Below, piece after piece: positions 33,819 through 42,734 of a stretch of DNA of 64,000 nt. Every line of letters starts with the position of its first letter. Within the stretch, counting starts at the first letter, position 1. A program made the position numbers and the translations under genes. Source of the stretch: Janthinobacterium lividum (GTDB lineage Bacteria; Pseudomonadota; Gammaproteobacteria; Burkholderiales; Burkholderiaceae_D); contig NZ_CP075583.1 in assembly GCF_023509035.1 (NCBI RefSeq), positions 5,270,001 to 5,334,000 of the forward strand. Reading direction: 5' to 3'. Below the pieces are notes generated by a model, which was not told the origin of the DNA, ran no database searches, and saw only the letters and a list, made by a program, of their open reading frames with translations.

Positions 33819-34910
33819 TCAGTCAGCGCGCCCGCAGGCGCGCCATCGCACAACGTTTACTTCCAGCAGGCCGGCGGCCTGTGCATATTTGGGTGTCACA
33901 TATTTGGCGTAGTCAGGAGCCAGCGTATCGATCTTGCCTTCGCCCTTCAGGAATTGCGCCGTGGCCAGCAAGGCTTGCGCCACGCCGCCCTTCGCGCCGC
34001 CACCGAGCCAGGCCGGCGAAGCCTGCTCCTGCAGCGACGGGTAAGCGTACAAGGCCACGGAAGCGGCCACGTCCTTGGCGGCCGCGCCCGAATGCTTGAC
34101 GTTGGCTTTCACTTGCGGCGAATCGATGGTCCACGCCTTCGGATTGGCGCGGTAGTCGGCGTCGGCCGCGGCCATCACCTTGACGAACTTGGCCATGAAA
34201 TCCGCGTTCGCTTCGCCCCAGGCGCGCTCGACGGCCATGCCGTCAAACGTGGCCTTGCCCTTCTTGCTCAGCTCACCGGACGTGACGAGTACCTTGCCGT
34301 TTTGCTTGAGTTTGCTCAAGGCCGGATCCCACACGAAGGCGGCGTCGATGTCGCCCCGTTCCCAGGCGGCGGCGATCTGGTTCGGCTGCATGTTCAGCAA
34401 TTTCACTTCCGTGGGCTTGATGCCCCACGTTTCCAGCGCGAACATGGTGTGGAAGTGTGTGGTGGACACGAATGGCACGGCGATCTTCTTGCCGCGCAAA
34501 TCGGTGGGCTTGGTGATGCCGGCGCCATTGCGGGCCACCATCGCTTCGGCTTCATTGATGTCGTCGATGATCCAGAACAGTTGCAGATCGACGCCGCGGC
34601 TAACGGCCGCCGTCAGGGGGCTGGACCCGATGACGCCGATCTGCACGTCGCCGGAAGCCATGCCGGTGGCCACCTTGGCGCCCGAGTCGAACTTGCGCCA
34701 GTTGATTTTATAGCCGGTGGTTTTCTCCACTTCGCCGCTGGCGATCGCCACCAGGAAGGGACCGTTGATTTCCTGGTAGGCAATCGTCACTTCCTTGCTT
34801 TGCGCAAAGGCCGTAGCGCTGGAGGCAAGGGTAACGCCCAGCACCAGGGTGCCGAGGACTGCGCGGCGCATCGTTGAAAAAACCGTGTTTTTGCTCGTAG
34901 TTGTGTTCAT
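33819..34910 (-). CDS. tauA: taurine-binding periplasmic protein
   Basis: A 363 aa solute-binding protein with a signal peptide (SSATAFAQ, cleavage near residue 36). Taurine/sulfonate-binding landmarks are VTIAYQEINGPFLVAIA, GDVQIGVIGSSPLTAAVSRG, VPFVSTTHFHTMFALE, and AFVWDPALSKL. ATG 34910 has GGAGTGAG upstream. The last residues (VNVVRWRACGRAD) look atypical for the family and may be a run-on end. First gene of tauABC, downstream of the taurine dehydrogenase genes. Confidence 0.9.
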   Translation of the reverse strand: MNTTTSKNTVFSTMRRAVLGTLVLGVTLASSATAFAQSKEVTIAYQEINGPFLVAIASGEVEKTTGYKINWRKFDSGAKVATGMASGDVQIGVIGSSPLTAAVSRGVDLQLFWIIDDINEAEAMVARNGAGITKPTDLRGKKIAVPFVSTTHFHTMFALETWGIKPTEVKLLNMQPNQIAAAWERGDIDAAFVWDPALSKLKQNGKVLVTSGELSKKGKATFDGMAVERAWGEANADFMAKFVKVMAAADADYRANPKAWTIDSPQVKANVKHSGAAAKDVAASVALYAYPSLQEQASPAWLGGGAKGGVAQALLATAQFLKGEGKIDTLAPDYAKYVTPKYAQAAGLLEVNVVRWRACGRAD

Positions 34911-35033
34911 GTCTCACTCCAAGATTTATTGTTATGTGTGAACGTGCGGGCAATCTCATCCCTCGCGGGAGGCGCCGCTGGTCGATCTATGTCAACGCAT
35001 GCGGCGGCTTAGTACGGCTACTGCTATTACTAT

Positions 35034-36476
35034 TTAAAACACTTCATCCTTCAAGTGATACCAGCGGTACAGGAAGCGCTGGCCCAGGCGGCGGAACGGG
35101 GCGAACGCTTGCGACTCGACCAGTTCCATCATGTTGGGATACGGCAGTTTCGAATTGAAGATCGGCAAACCCGTGTCGCTGGCCTTGCCGGCGATGCGTT
35201 CGGCCATGCGCCGGCCTGCCTGCGCCGAGTACATGACGCCGTTGCCGCCGTAACCGAGCGAATAGAAGATCGATTGCTTCGGGTCCGGTTGCACGATGCG
35301 CGGCATCATGTCGTGGCTGACGTCGACCCAGCCCCACCACGAGTAATCGATGGCGATGCCCGTCAGCGCGGGGAACTTGCGATGCAGATCGTTGATCAAA
35401 AACTGTTTGTACTTGTCGTCCGGCGCGTCGGCGCCCGTGATGGCGCTGCGGCTGCCGATCTGCACGCGGTTGTCCGGCATCAAGCGGTAGTAGTGGCGCA
35501 AGATGCGCGTATCGGTGATCACCTGGTGGGTGCGGAAGTTGCACGCCTCGATTTCCGCCGGGGTCAATGGACGCGTGACGAGCGAGTTCGACAAAATCGG
35601 CAGCAGGCGGTTCTTCACTTGCGGATGCAGATGGGGCGAGGTGTAGCCGCCCGTGGCCACGGCCACGGATCGGGCGCGCACCACGCCGCCCGGCGTTTGC
35701 AGATAATGCACGCCGTTGCGCGTTTCCCAGCCCATCACGGGGCTCGATGGATGCACCTTGGCGCCCAGCGCGCGGGCCTTGCGCAGGTAGCCGAAAGCCA
35801 GCTTGCCCGCGTGGATGCCGATGCCTTCCGGCTCGTGCAGCGCGCCGGCCGCTTCCTTGTCATCGACAAATTCGCGCTTGACGGTGTCGGCGTCGAGGAT
35901 GCGGGCATCGTACTTGAATATCTCGCGCATGACCTTGGCTTCTTTTTCCAGCGCAGGCATGGCTTTCGCCTTGTGGGCGATGTACAGGTGGCCGCCCGGC
36001 TGCGGGTCGCAATCGATGTCGGCCGTGATCTTCTTGAACGTTTCCATCGCGTCGCACACTTCCGCGTGCAGTTTCAGGGCCGTGTCCAGCCCATAGCGGT
36101 CTATCCACTGCGAGCGCTTCAGGCGGCCCGTCGTGCATTGGGCCTGGCCGCCATTGCGCGTGCTGCAGCCCCAGCTGACGCGGTTTGCTTCCAGCACGGT
36201 GGCCTTGATGCCGTGTTCCTGGGCCAGAAAGATGGCGCAGGACAGGCCCGTGAAGCCGGAACCGATGATGGCCACGTCGACGTCGATGTCATGCGTGATG
36301 GGGCCATCGTCGGCAGGCGGCTCGCCGGCCGTGCCGATCCAGTAGGTGGGCGCGTAGGCATTGCCGTGGCCGGGACGCTGGGCCACCAGCGGATCGAAGG
36401 CGGGATCGTAGGGCGTGCGGGCGGCGGTGCTGTTGCTGCCCATTACGCCAGGCGGGGTATCGACAGGTTTGTTCAT
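35034..36476 (-). CDS. tauY: taurine dehydrogenase large subunit, FAD-dependent
   Basis: A 480 aa FAD-dependent oxidoreductase of the DadA/GlyOx superfamily. The dinucleotide-binding motif reads VDVAIIGSGFTGLSCA, followed by STRNGGQAQC, typical of the TauY group. With TauX it would deaminate taurine oxidatively to sulfoacetaldehyde and ammonia. The second of two near ATGs (36476) was chosen because AGGA lies at good spacing; the other is two codons earlier. It is 25 bp after tauX and followed by tauABC, an order seen in other taurine degraders. Confidence 0.82.
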   Translation of the reverse strand: MNKPVDTPPGVMGSNSTAARTPYDPAFDPLVAQRPGHGNAYAPTYWIGTAGEPPADDGPITHDIDVDVAIIGSGFTGLSCAIFLAQEHGIKATVLEANRVSWGCSTRNGGQAQCTTGRLKRSQWIDRYGLDTALKLHAEVCDAMETFKKITADIDCDPQPGGHLYIAHKAKAMPALEKEAKVMREIFKYDARILDADTVKREFVDDKEAAGALHEPEGIGIHAGKLAFGYLRKARALGAKVHPSSPVMGWETRNGVHYLQTPGGVVRARSVAVATGGYTSPHLHPQVKNRLLPILSNSLVTRPLTPAEIEACNFRTHQVITDTRILRHYYRLMPDNRVQIGSRSAITGADAPDDKYKQFLINDLHRKFPALTGIAIDYSWWGWVDVSHDMMPRIVQPDPKQSIFYSLGYGGNGVMYSAQAGRRMAERIAGKASDTGLPIFNSKLPYPNMMELVESQAFAPFRRLGQRFLYRWYHLKDEVF

Positions 36477-36501
36477 GGTCATTCCTGGTGAACGTGCTGG
36501 C

Positions 36502-36921
36502 TTAGGCGGCTTTGTTGGCGGTAGCTACGGGTGGGCGATCCTTGCGGAAGGCATTCTTCACGGCGATCTTGCCGTCGCGGAAAGTGAAGATGTCGACCAT
36601 GCGCGCTTCGATGCGCGTGCCATCCGCCTTGGTGCCGGCAAAGGTCGACTCCGTCACGCCGCGCTCGCCGCTGACAAAATGTACGGGGGTGAGCCAGGCG
36701 GCGTCGGGGAAGGTTTGCCAGGCCAGCTCGAAACCGGCGCGCACGGCGTCGCGGCCAATGAAGCTCTTGCCCAGCAAGTCAGGGCCGGCCACGGCATGGA
36801 ACTCGCAGTCGTCCGCCATGGCGCCCATCAGGGCCTCGATATCGTGGCGATTCCAGGCATCGCCGAACGCTTGCAGGAAATCAGTAGTAACGGCGTCGGT
36901 GTGCGGTACAGGGTGGTTCAT
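36502..36921 (-). CDS. tauX: taurine dehydrogenase small subunit, NTF2/SnoaL-like
   Basis: A 139 aa protein of the NTF2-like (SnoaL) fold: FLQAFGDAWNRHDIEALMGAMADDCEF, then FVSGERGVTESTF and FTFRDGKIAVKNAFRK. TauX of known taurine dehydrogenases has this size and fold and pairs with the FAD subunit directly downstream, as here. ATG 36921 has GGAGAC upstream. Its own promoter region (36922-37116) contains the motif shared with both xsc genes, so it probably starts the tauXY-ABC transcript. Confidence 0.8.
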   Translation of the reverse strand: MNHPVPHTDAVTTDFLQAFGDAWNRHDIEALMGAMADDCEFHAVAGPDLLGKSFIGRDAVRAGFELAWQTFPDAAWLTPVHFVSGERGVTESTFAGTKADGTRIEARMVDIFTFRDGKIAVKNAFRKDRPPVATANKAA

Positions 36922-36955
36922 GGTTGTCTCCGTAAATCGTTTTTTGATACGCTAC

Positions 36956-36986
36956 GTTCCGTTTTTTGTCTTTTATTGAATTTAAG
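36956..36986. promoter_or_regulatory. shared taurine-regulon motif upstream of tauX
   Basis: GTTCCG at 36956-36961 and TTGAATTTAAG at 36976-36986 match, with 20-bp offset, the arrangement upstream of both xsc genes. It lies about 35 bp from the tauX start. Probable operator or promoter element. Confidence 0.5.
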
Positions 36987-37116
36987 CCTTAAGCATGGCC
37001 TTGTCAAATCAAATAATTCAAAAAACGGGACGCCCCGTATTCTTTAATGAAATTATGATACTTTCGTGACAATCTGTGAGAATTTGGTCACAGGCCCCCT
37101 TCACAGGCTGGCTGAC

Positions 37117-38895
37117 TTATACGTAGTCTTTGTACTTGTCCAGGTGACGGATCGGTTTGCTCAGCGCATCGCGGCGGAACGGGTCGCCCAGCTCGCGCGT
37201 GCACATGATTTCGATGATGGTGGTCTTGCCTTCATTCATCTGCATGTCGATGGCTTTCTTCAAGGCCGGGCCCACGTCTTCCAGCTTGTCGACCGTGATG
37301 CCTTCGGCGCCCATGGCCCGCGCAATTTCCGCGAAGCTCTGGTTGTCGAGTTCACCGGCCACGAAACGGCGGTTGTAGAAATCGACCTGGTTTTTCTTTT
37401 CCGCGCCCCACTGGCGGTTGTGGAACACCACGGCCGTCACAGGAATGTTGTGGCGCACGCAGGTCATCGTTTCCATCAGGCTCATGCCCCAGGCGCCATC
37501 GCCCGCATACGACACGGCCGGACGGTGTGGCGCGGCCACTTTCGCGCCGATAATGGTCGGGAACGCATAGCCGCAGTTGCCAAAGCTCATCGCCGCAAAG
37601 AAGCTGCGCGGCTTTTCAAAGCGCAGATAGCTGTTCGCCACCGAGTTGATGTTGCCGATGTCGGTCGACACCATCACGTCTTCCGGCATGGCTTTTTCCA
37701 GCTCGCGCAAGACCTGGCGCGGGTGCAGGTAATTGCCCGGCTCTTTCTTTTGCTCTTCGATCATGTCCAGGCTGTACGCATCTTTCTCGTGCGTCCAGTT
37801 CGTCAATTCCTCTTCCCACGCGGCCTTTTCCGCCTGCACGGTGGCATAGCGCTCGTCGCGCGTGGCGTCGCAATCGAGGCTCTTGCCGTCCAGGCGGGCC
37901 AGGATGGCTTTCGCGGCCGCCTTGGCGTCGCCGCAGATGCCGACCGAAATCTTTTTCACCAGGCCCAGCATCTTGTTGTCCGCATCGATCTGGATGATCT
38001 TGGCGTTTTTCGGCCAGTAATCCATGCCGTGCTGCGGCAAGGTACCGAACGGGCCCAGGCGCGAACCGAGGGCCACGACAACGTCGGCCTTGGCGATCAG
38101 TTTCATGGCCGCTTTTGATCCTTGATAACCGAGCGGACCGCACCACAGCGGGTGGCTGGCGGGAAACGAGTCGTTATGCAGATAGCTGTTGACGACGGGC
38201 GCGCCCAGGCGTTCGGCCAGGGCCTTGCACTCTTCGATCGCTTCGCCCATGACGACGCCGCCGCCCGAGATGATGACGGGGAACTTGGCTTTCGCCAGCA
38301 GTTCCGCCGCATCGTTGAGGCTTTGCTCGCCGCCGGCGCCACGGTCCAGGCGGTTCGGTTGTGGAATCTCGGCCTTGATTTCGCCATAAAAATAGTCGCG
38401 CGGGATGTTTAGTTGCGTCGGGCCCATTTCCGACATGGCGCGGTCAAAGCAGCGGCCCGTGAATTCCGCCATGCGGGCCGGGTTCGTCACGTGGCCTTGA
38501 TATTTGGTAAATTCCTCGAACATCGGCAACTGGTTCGCTTCCTGGAAGCCGCCCAGGCCCATGCTCATCGTGCCCGTCTCAGGGGTAATGATCACGACCG
38601 GGGTGTGCGCCCAGTAGGCGGCGGCGATGGCCGTGACGCAATTGCTGATACCGGGGCCGTTCTGACCGATGACCACGCCATGGCGACCCGAGACGCGGGC
38701 GTAACCGTCGGCCATGTGGCCGGCGCCCTGCTCGTGCACGACGGGAATCAAGCGGATGCCGGCAGGCGCAAAGATATCCATCGGATCCATGAAGGCCGAG
38801 CCCATGATGCCGAACATGTCGGTCACGCCATTGGCGGCCAGGGTTTCCACGAACGCTTCGGAAGGCGTCATCTTTTGCGGGCCTACAGGTATCGC
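37117..38895. repeat. direct repeat, xsc copy 1
   Basis: Nearly identical to 48467-50245 (offset 11,350 bp, same orientation). The stretch 37561-38199 shows no difference by eye from 48911-49549, and about 360 bp near 38524-38886 also match exactly. Differences are clustered outside these blocks. Confidence 0.9.
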
Positions 38896-38931
38896 TGCGG
38901 CGGCGGCTTTTTGCTCGGTCATGTCATTCAT
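37117..38931 (-). CDS. xsc: sulfoacetaldehyde acetyltransferase, copy 1
   Basis: A 604 aa thiamine-diphosphate enzyme that converts sulfoacetaldehyde plus phosphate to acetyl phosphate and sulfite. The cofactor-activating Glu lies in VHEQGAGHMADGYARVSG. The ThDP motif starts GDGAWGMS and ends in VVFHNRQWG. PETGTMSMGLGGFQEANQ is a strong Xsc marker. ATG 38931 has AGGAGAC upstream. Between its N-terminal variable region and its stop it differs from copy 2 at only two residues (Asn/His and Phe/Tyr, around residues 170-180). It faces the IclR gene and precedes tauX by 195 bp. Confidence 0.95.
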   Translation of the reverse strand: MNDMTEQKAAAAAIPVGPQKMTPSEAFVETLAANGVTDMFGIMGSAFMDPMDIFAPAGIRLIPVVHEQGAGHMADGYARVSGRHGVVIGQNGPGISNCVTAIAAAYWAHTPVVIITPETGTMSMGLGGFQEANQLPMFEEFTKYQGHVTNPARMAEFTGRCFDRAMSEMGPTQLNIPRDYFYGEIKAEIPQPNRLDRGAGGEQSLNDAAELLAKAKFPVIISGGGVVMGEAIEECKALAERLGAPVVNSYLHNDSFPASHPLWCGPLGYQGSKAAMKLIAKADVVVALGSRLGPFGTLPQHGMDYWPKNAKIIQIDADNKMLGLVKKISVGICGDAKAAAKAILARLDGKSLDCDATRDERYATVQAEKAAWEEELTNWTHEKDAYSLDMIEEQKKEPGNYLHPRQVLRELEKAMPEDVMVSTDIGNINSVANSYLRFEKPRSFFAAMSFGNCGYAFPTIIGAKVAAPHRPAVSYAGDGAWGMSLMETMTCVRHNIPVTAVVFHNRQWGAEKKNQVDFYNRRFVAGELDNQSFAEIARAMGAEGITVDKLEDVGPALKKAIDMQMNEGKTTIIEIMCTRELGDPFRRDALSKPIRHLDKYKDYV

Positions 38932-38986
38932 GGGTGTCTCCTGGTCTGTAGTGATTGAGGCTGTTGAAATGATCAACTAATTTATC

Positions 38987-39035
38987 AAAAATCGGTATAT
39001 TTTGTTCCGAAATTTGATATACAATTCAATTTAAG
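38987..39035. promoter_or_regulatory. xsc copy 1 control region
   Basis: The 24-base string AAAAATCGGTATATTTTGTTCCGA style block (38987-39010) is repeated upstream of xsc copy 2. It runs into GTTCCG (39004-39009), TTTG (39013-39016) and TTCAATTTAAG (39025-39035). GTATAT and ATATAC (38995-39000 and 39017-39022) form an inverted repeat. Located between xsc and the IclR gene, it could control both. Confidence 0.6.
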
Positions 39036-39129
39036 CGTTCAGCATTCAAAAGTCAAACAGAATTTCAAGGAAACGGTACAATTTGAGTTCGAAAATGAAA
39101 TAACACACCGATACCACACCGAGGCCACC

Positions 39130-39987
39130 ATGGACATGATTTCATCCCCAAAACTTGAGCCGGAAAAACTGGAAGGCGACACGCCCACGATGCGTTTGTT
39201 TGCCTTGCTGGAAGTGATTGCCGAGAAAGACCAGTTGCTATCGCTGCAAGCGCTGGTGGAAGAAACGGGCCTGCCGAAGCCCACCCTGCACCGCATGCTG
39301 CAACAGCTGGAAAGCGTGGGCGTGCTGCAGCGCGAAAGCGATGGCCGCCACTACAGCACGGGCGTGCGCCTGCGCCGCCTGGCCTCAAACCTGCTGATTA
39401 ACAACACTTTCCATGGCGCCCGCCGCATGGTCTTGCGCCAGCTGGTCGAGGAAGTGGGCGAAAGCTGCAACCTGACGGCCTTCAGCGGCAGCGAAGTGGT
39501 GTACCTGGACCGGGTGGAAACGGCGGCCCCGCTGCGCTTCTATCTGCACCCCGGTTCGAGGGTGCCGGCCCACTGCTCGTCGAGCGGCAAGCTGTTCCTG
39601 GCGCAAATGACGCCCGTGCAACGGCGCCGCCTGCTGGGCCATATGGAATTGACGCGCTTTACGGACAAGACGGAAACGGACCCCGTCAAGCTGGAACGCG
39701 AACTGGAACTGGTGCGCCGCAACGGCTATGCGCTGGACGACGAGGAATTCCTGCCCGGCCTGCTGTGCGTGGCCGTGCTGGTGCCGAACCCGAACGGCCG
39801 CTCGAACCTGGCCGTGGCGATCCAGGCGCCCATCATCCGTTTGACGCATGACAAGGCTTTACATTTCTTGCCTGCATTGCAGCGCGCCGCGCAAGCCCTG
39901 GCCGCCATCGAATCGGAAACCATGCCGACGACGGGCGGGGACGACGGCGCCGCATTACAAGCCGGTCATTCGGCTGGCAATTCATAA
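39130..39987 (+). CDS. IclR-family transcriptional regulator
   Basis: A 285 aa regulator. The N-terminal winged HTH reads SLQALVEETGLPKPTLHRMLQQLES; the C-terminal IclR effector domain contains CNLTAFSGSEVVYLDRVE, PAHCSSSGKLFLA, and DDEEFLPGLLCVAVLV. It is divergent from xsc copy 1, and the shared motif there and at tauX and xsc copy 2 makes it the probable regulator of taurine degradation. Known taurine regulators in alphaproteobacteria are MocR-type, so an IclR role is an inference. cobS follows 41 bp downstream in the same direction. Confidence 0.85.
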   Translation: MDMISSPKLEPEKLEGDTPTMRLFALLEVIAEKDQLLSLQALVEETGLPKPTLHRMLQQLESVGVLQRESDGRHYSTGVRLRRLASNLLINNTFHGARRMVLRQLVEEVGESCNLTAFSGSEVVYLDRVETAAPLRFYLHPGSRVPAHCSSSGKLFLAQMTPVQRRRLLGHMELTRFTDKTETDPVKLERELELVRRNGYALDDEEFLPGLLCVAVLVPNPNGRSNLAVAIQAPIIRLTHDKALHFLPALQRAAQALAAIESETMPTTGGDDGAALQAGHSAGNS

Positions 39988-40028
39988 CCGCTGCGGCATC
40001 CATGCTGCGGCTAGACCAGGAGAACAAG

Positions 40029-41003
40029 GTGCCAGATTCACGCCAACATCCCCCCGCCGCAGCGGCGCAAACCTTACAGTCCGTGCGCAGCCTGTTCAAT
40101 ATCGACAGCGACCTGCTCGTGCCCGTCTTCACGGAGCGCGACCCGCATGTGCCCGACATCGACCCCGCCTACCGCTTCAACAAGGATGTGACCCTGGCGA
40201 TTTTGGCCGGCTTCAGCCACAACCGCAGAGTGATGGTGCAAGGCTTGCACGGCACGGGCAAGTCCACGCATATCGAGCAAGTGGCGGCGCGCCTGAACTG
40301 GCCTTGCGTGCGCGTCAACCTCGACGGCCACATCAGCCGCCTGGATCTTGTCGGCAAGGACGCCATCGTGCTGCGCGAGCAGCAGCAGGTGACGGAATTC
40401 CAGGAAGGCATCGTGCCCTGGTCATTGCAGCGCCCCGTGGCCCTGATTTTCGACGAGTACGACGCGGGCCGCCCCGACGTGATGTTCGTCATCCAGCGCA
40501 TCCTCGAGCGCGATGGCAAGTTCACCCTGCTCGACCAGAACCGGGTCATCACGCCGCATCCTCACTTCCGTTTGTTCGCCACATCGAACACGGTGGGACT
40601 CGGCAACTTGAACGGCATGTACCACGGCACGCAAGTGCTCAATCACGCGCAGATCGACCGCTGGAACATCGTTGCCACCTTGAACTATCTGCCGCAGGCG
40701 GAAGAAACGGAGATCGTGCTGGCGCGTGTCCCCGTCATGAATGACGAAGCGGGCCGCCAGCTGGCAAGCAGCATGGTGGCCGTGGCCAGCCTCACGCGCC
40801 ACGGTTATGCGGCGGGCGACCTGGCCTGTTTGATGTCGCCGCGCACGGTCATTACCTGGGCCGAAAATTGCCAGATCTTCCGCGACCCGGCGCTGGCCTT
40901 CCGCCTGTCCTTCCTCAACAAATGCGACGAGGCCGAGCGGCCCATGGTGGCCGAGTATTACCAGCGCTGTTTCAATGAGGAATTGCTGGCGAGCCAGGCA
41001 TGA
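40029..41003 (+). CDS. cobS: CobS-like AAA+ ATPase
   Basis: A 324 aa MoxR-type AAA+ ATPase strongly resembling the CobS subunit of aerobic cobaltochelatase. The N-terminus has FNIDSD and ERDPHVPDIDPAYRF; Walker A GLHGTGKST is at 72-80; Walker B ALIFDEYDAGRPDVMFVIQR follows. GTG 40029 was chosen because AGGAG lies six bases upstream; an ATG at 40002 has no such signal. It overlaps cobT by ATGA. No cobN or other corrin genes are in the window. Its neighbours are RNA-repair genes, so a role apart from cobalt insertion is possible. Confidence 0.85.
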   Translation: MPDSRQHPPAAAAQTLQSVRSLFNIDSDLLVPVFTERDPHVPDIDPAYRFNKDVTLAILAGFSHNRRVMVQGLHGTGKSTHIEQVAARLNWPCVRVNLDGHISRLDLVGKDAIVLREQQQVTEFQEGIVPWSLQRPVALIFDEYDAGRPDVMFVIQRILERDGKFTLLDQNRVITPHPHFRLFATSNTVGLGNLNGMYHGTQVLNHAQIDRWNIVATLNYLPQAEETEIVLARVPVMNDEAGRQLASSMVAVASLTRHGYAAGDLACLMSPRTVITWAENCQIFRDPALAFRLSFLNKCDEAERPMVAEYYQRCFNEELLASQA

Positions 41004-42730
41004 GCACGGAAGCGACCGCGCCTGCTCCCTACACGCGCGAACAACAGGAAACGGATGAATTGTGCGCGGGCGCCATCCGCGCGCTGAGCGGCGTTTCCGC
41101 CATCCGCTACCGGGGCCGGCGCCTGCACGATGGCCACCGCCCCCTGCCCATCCATGCGGCCCATCTGCAGCCCGATGCGGCGCTGCAGGATTTGCCCTCG
41201 CTGCGCGGCGCGGCCGACAGCGTAGCCCTGCGCCTGCTACACACGGACGCTGCCTTGCACAAGTCCTTCTGCCCGCCAGAACCCGTGGCGCGTCTGGTGT
41301 TCGAGCTGCTGGAGCAGTTAAGAGTGGAAACGCTTGCGCCAGATCAACATGCCGGTGTGATCAGCAACCTGCGCCACCGTTTTACTGCCTGGTCGCACGC
41401 GTTTTACGATTCCGGCCTGGCCGAAGGCGCTTCGGGCTTGCTGCTGTACACGGTATTCCAGATGTGCTGGTCGCGCCTGACGGCCCGGCCCGTGCTGGAA
41501 AAGACGGAAGATTTCATCGAGGCCACGCGCTGGTCCGTTTCTTCGCAACTAAGTGGCGACCTGGCGGGCTTGCGCCGCCACCGATTGGACCAGTCTGCCT
41601 TTGCCCGCCACGCGCTGGCCATCGCCCATGCCGTCGACGCCGTGCTGAAAGAGGCGCAGGCGGCGCGCGATGGCAGCCAGGACGACGGGGGCGACGCCAA
41701 GGCGCAGGCGGCCTTCAAGCTGCTGCTCGATTTCGACAGCGACAACGACCACCTTCCCGATGCGGCTCCCTTGGGCGAAAGCCGCGCCTTCAGCGATGGC
41801 GATGGCGCCTACCGCGCCTACTCCACGGCGTACGACCGCGAGGAAAACGCGGGCGAACTGGTGCGCCGCGCCCTGCTGCTCGACTACCGCGAGCGCATGG
41901 ATGCGCGCATCGCCAGCCTGGGCATCAACACGGCCCGCCTGGCGCGGCGCTTCACGCAATTGCTGGCCGTGCCCCGGCGCGACGGCTGGTCGTTCGGTGA
42001 AGAGGAAGGTTATATCGATGGCCGGCGCCTGGCGCAGCTGATCAGCTCGCCCTCAGAGCGCCGCTTGTTCCGCAGGGAACAATTTTTGCCGCAAGCCGAT
42101 TGCCTCGTCACCTTTCTCGTCGATTGCTCCGGCTCCATGAAGACGCATGCGGAATCCGTGGCCGTGCTGCTCGACATTGTGCTGCGTGCGCTGGACCAGG
42201 CCGGCGTCGCCACTGAATTGCTGGGTTTTACGACGGGCGCCTGGAACGGGGGACGAGTCAAACGCGACTGGATGCGCGCCCGCTCGCCCGCCAACCCGGG
42301 CCGCTTGAACGAACTCGTGCACATGGTCTTCAAGGATGGCGATACCAGCTGGCGCCGCGCGCGGCCCGGCATCGCGGCCCTGTTAAAGGCTGATTTGTAC
42401 CGCGAAGGCGTCGATGGCGAAGCCGTGGATTGGGCGTGCAAGCGCATGCTGGCGCGCCCGGAACGGCGGCGCATCCTGCTCGTCGTGTCTGACGGTTGCC
42501 CGATGGATACGGCCACGAATCTGGCCAACGACGAGTTTTACCTGGCCCAGCATCTGAAGCAGGTAGTGGCGCGCCGCGAAGCGCAGGGCGCCATCGAGAT
42601 ATGCGGGTTGGGACTGGGCCTGGACCTGGGCGCCTACTACAGCCGCAGCCTGGCCACCACCCTGCCCGCCTCGCTGAACAATGCGCTGTTCATCGAGATC
42701 GCGCAGTTGCTCGGGGGCATGAGGCGATAA
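41000..42730 (+). CDS. cobT: CobT-like VWA-domain protein
   Basis: A 576 aa protein resembling cobaltochelatase subunit CobT. The C-terminal von Willebrand A domain has an intact MIDAS start, LVDCSGSMKT, and a later conserved VVSDGCPMDT. Preceding it is a short acidic stretch (LDFDSDNDHLPD) as in CobT. The start ATG overlaps the cobS stop (ATGA), implying coupled synthesis; the two should form an AAA+/VWA ring complex. It ends 4 bp from the convergent stop of the HD-Pnk gene. Without CobN nearby the partner enzyme is unknown. Confidence 0.83.
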   Translation: MSTEATAPAPYTREQQETDELCAGAIRALSGVSAIRYRGRRLHDGHRPLPIHAAHLQPDAALQDLPSLRGAADSVALRLLHTDAALHKSFCPPEPVARLVFELLEQLRVETLAPDQHAGVISNLRHRFTAWSHAFYDSGLAEGASGLLLYTVFQMCWSRLTARPVLEKTEDFIEATRWSVSSQLSGDLAGLRRHRLDQSAFARHALAIAHAVDAVLKEAQAARDGSQDDGGDAKAQAAFKLLLDFDSDNDHLPDAAPLGESRAFSDGDGAYRAYSTAYDREENAGELVRRALLLDYRERMDARIASLGINTARLARRFTQLLAVPRRDGWSFGEEEGYIDGRRLAQLISSPSERRLFRREQFLPQADCLVTFLVDCSGSMKTHAESVAVLLDIVLRALDQAGVATELLGFTTGAWNGGRVKRDWMRARSPANPGRLNELVHMVFKDGDTSWRRARPGIAALLKADLYREGVDGEAVDWACKRMLARPERRRILLVVSDGCPMDTATNLANDEFYLAQHLKQVVARREAQGAIEICGLGLGLDLGAYYSRSLATTLPASLNNALFIEIAQLLGGMRR

Positions 42731-42734
42731 TGCC

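Noticed and set aside
33819..33860. Frameshift at the tauA C-terminus
   Set aside because: The last 14 residues look unlike the family, but the frame is continuous and the conserved part is complete, so a natural run-on end is enough.
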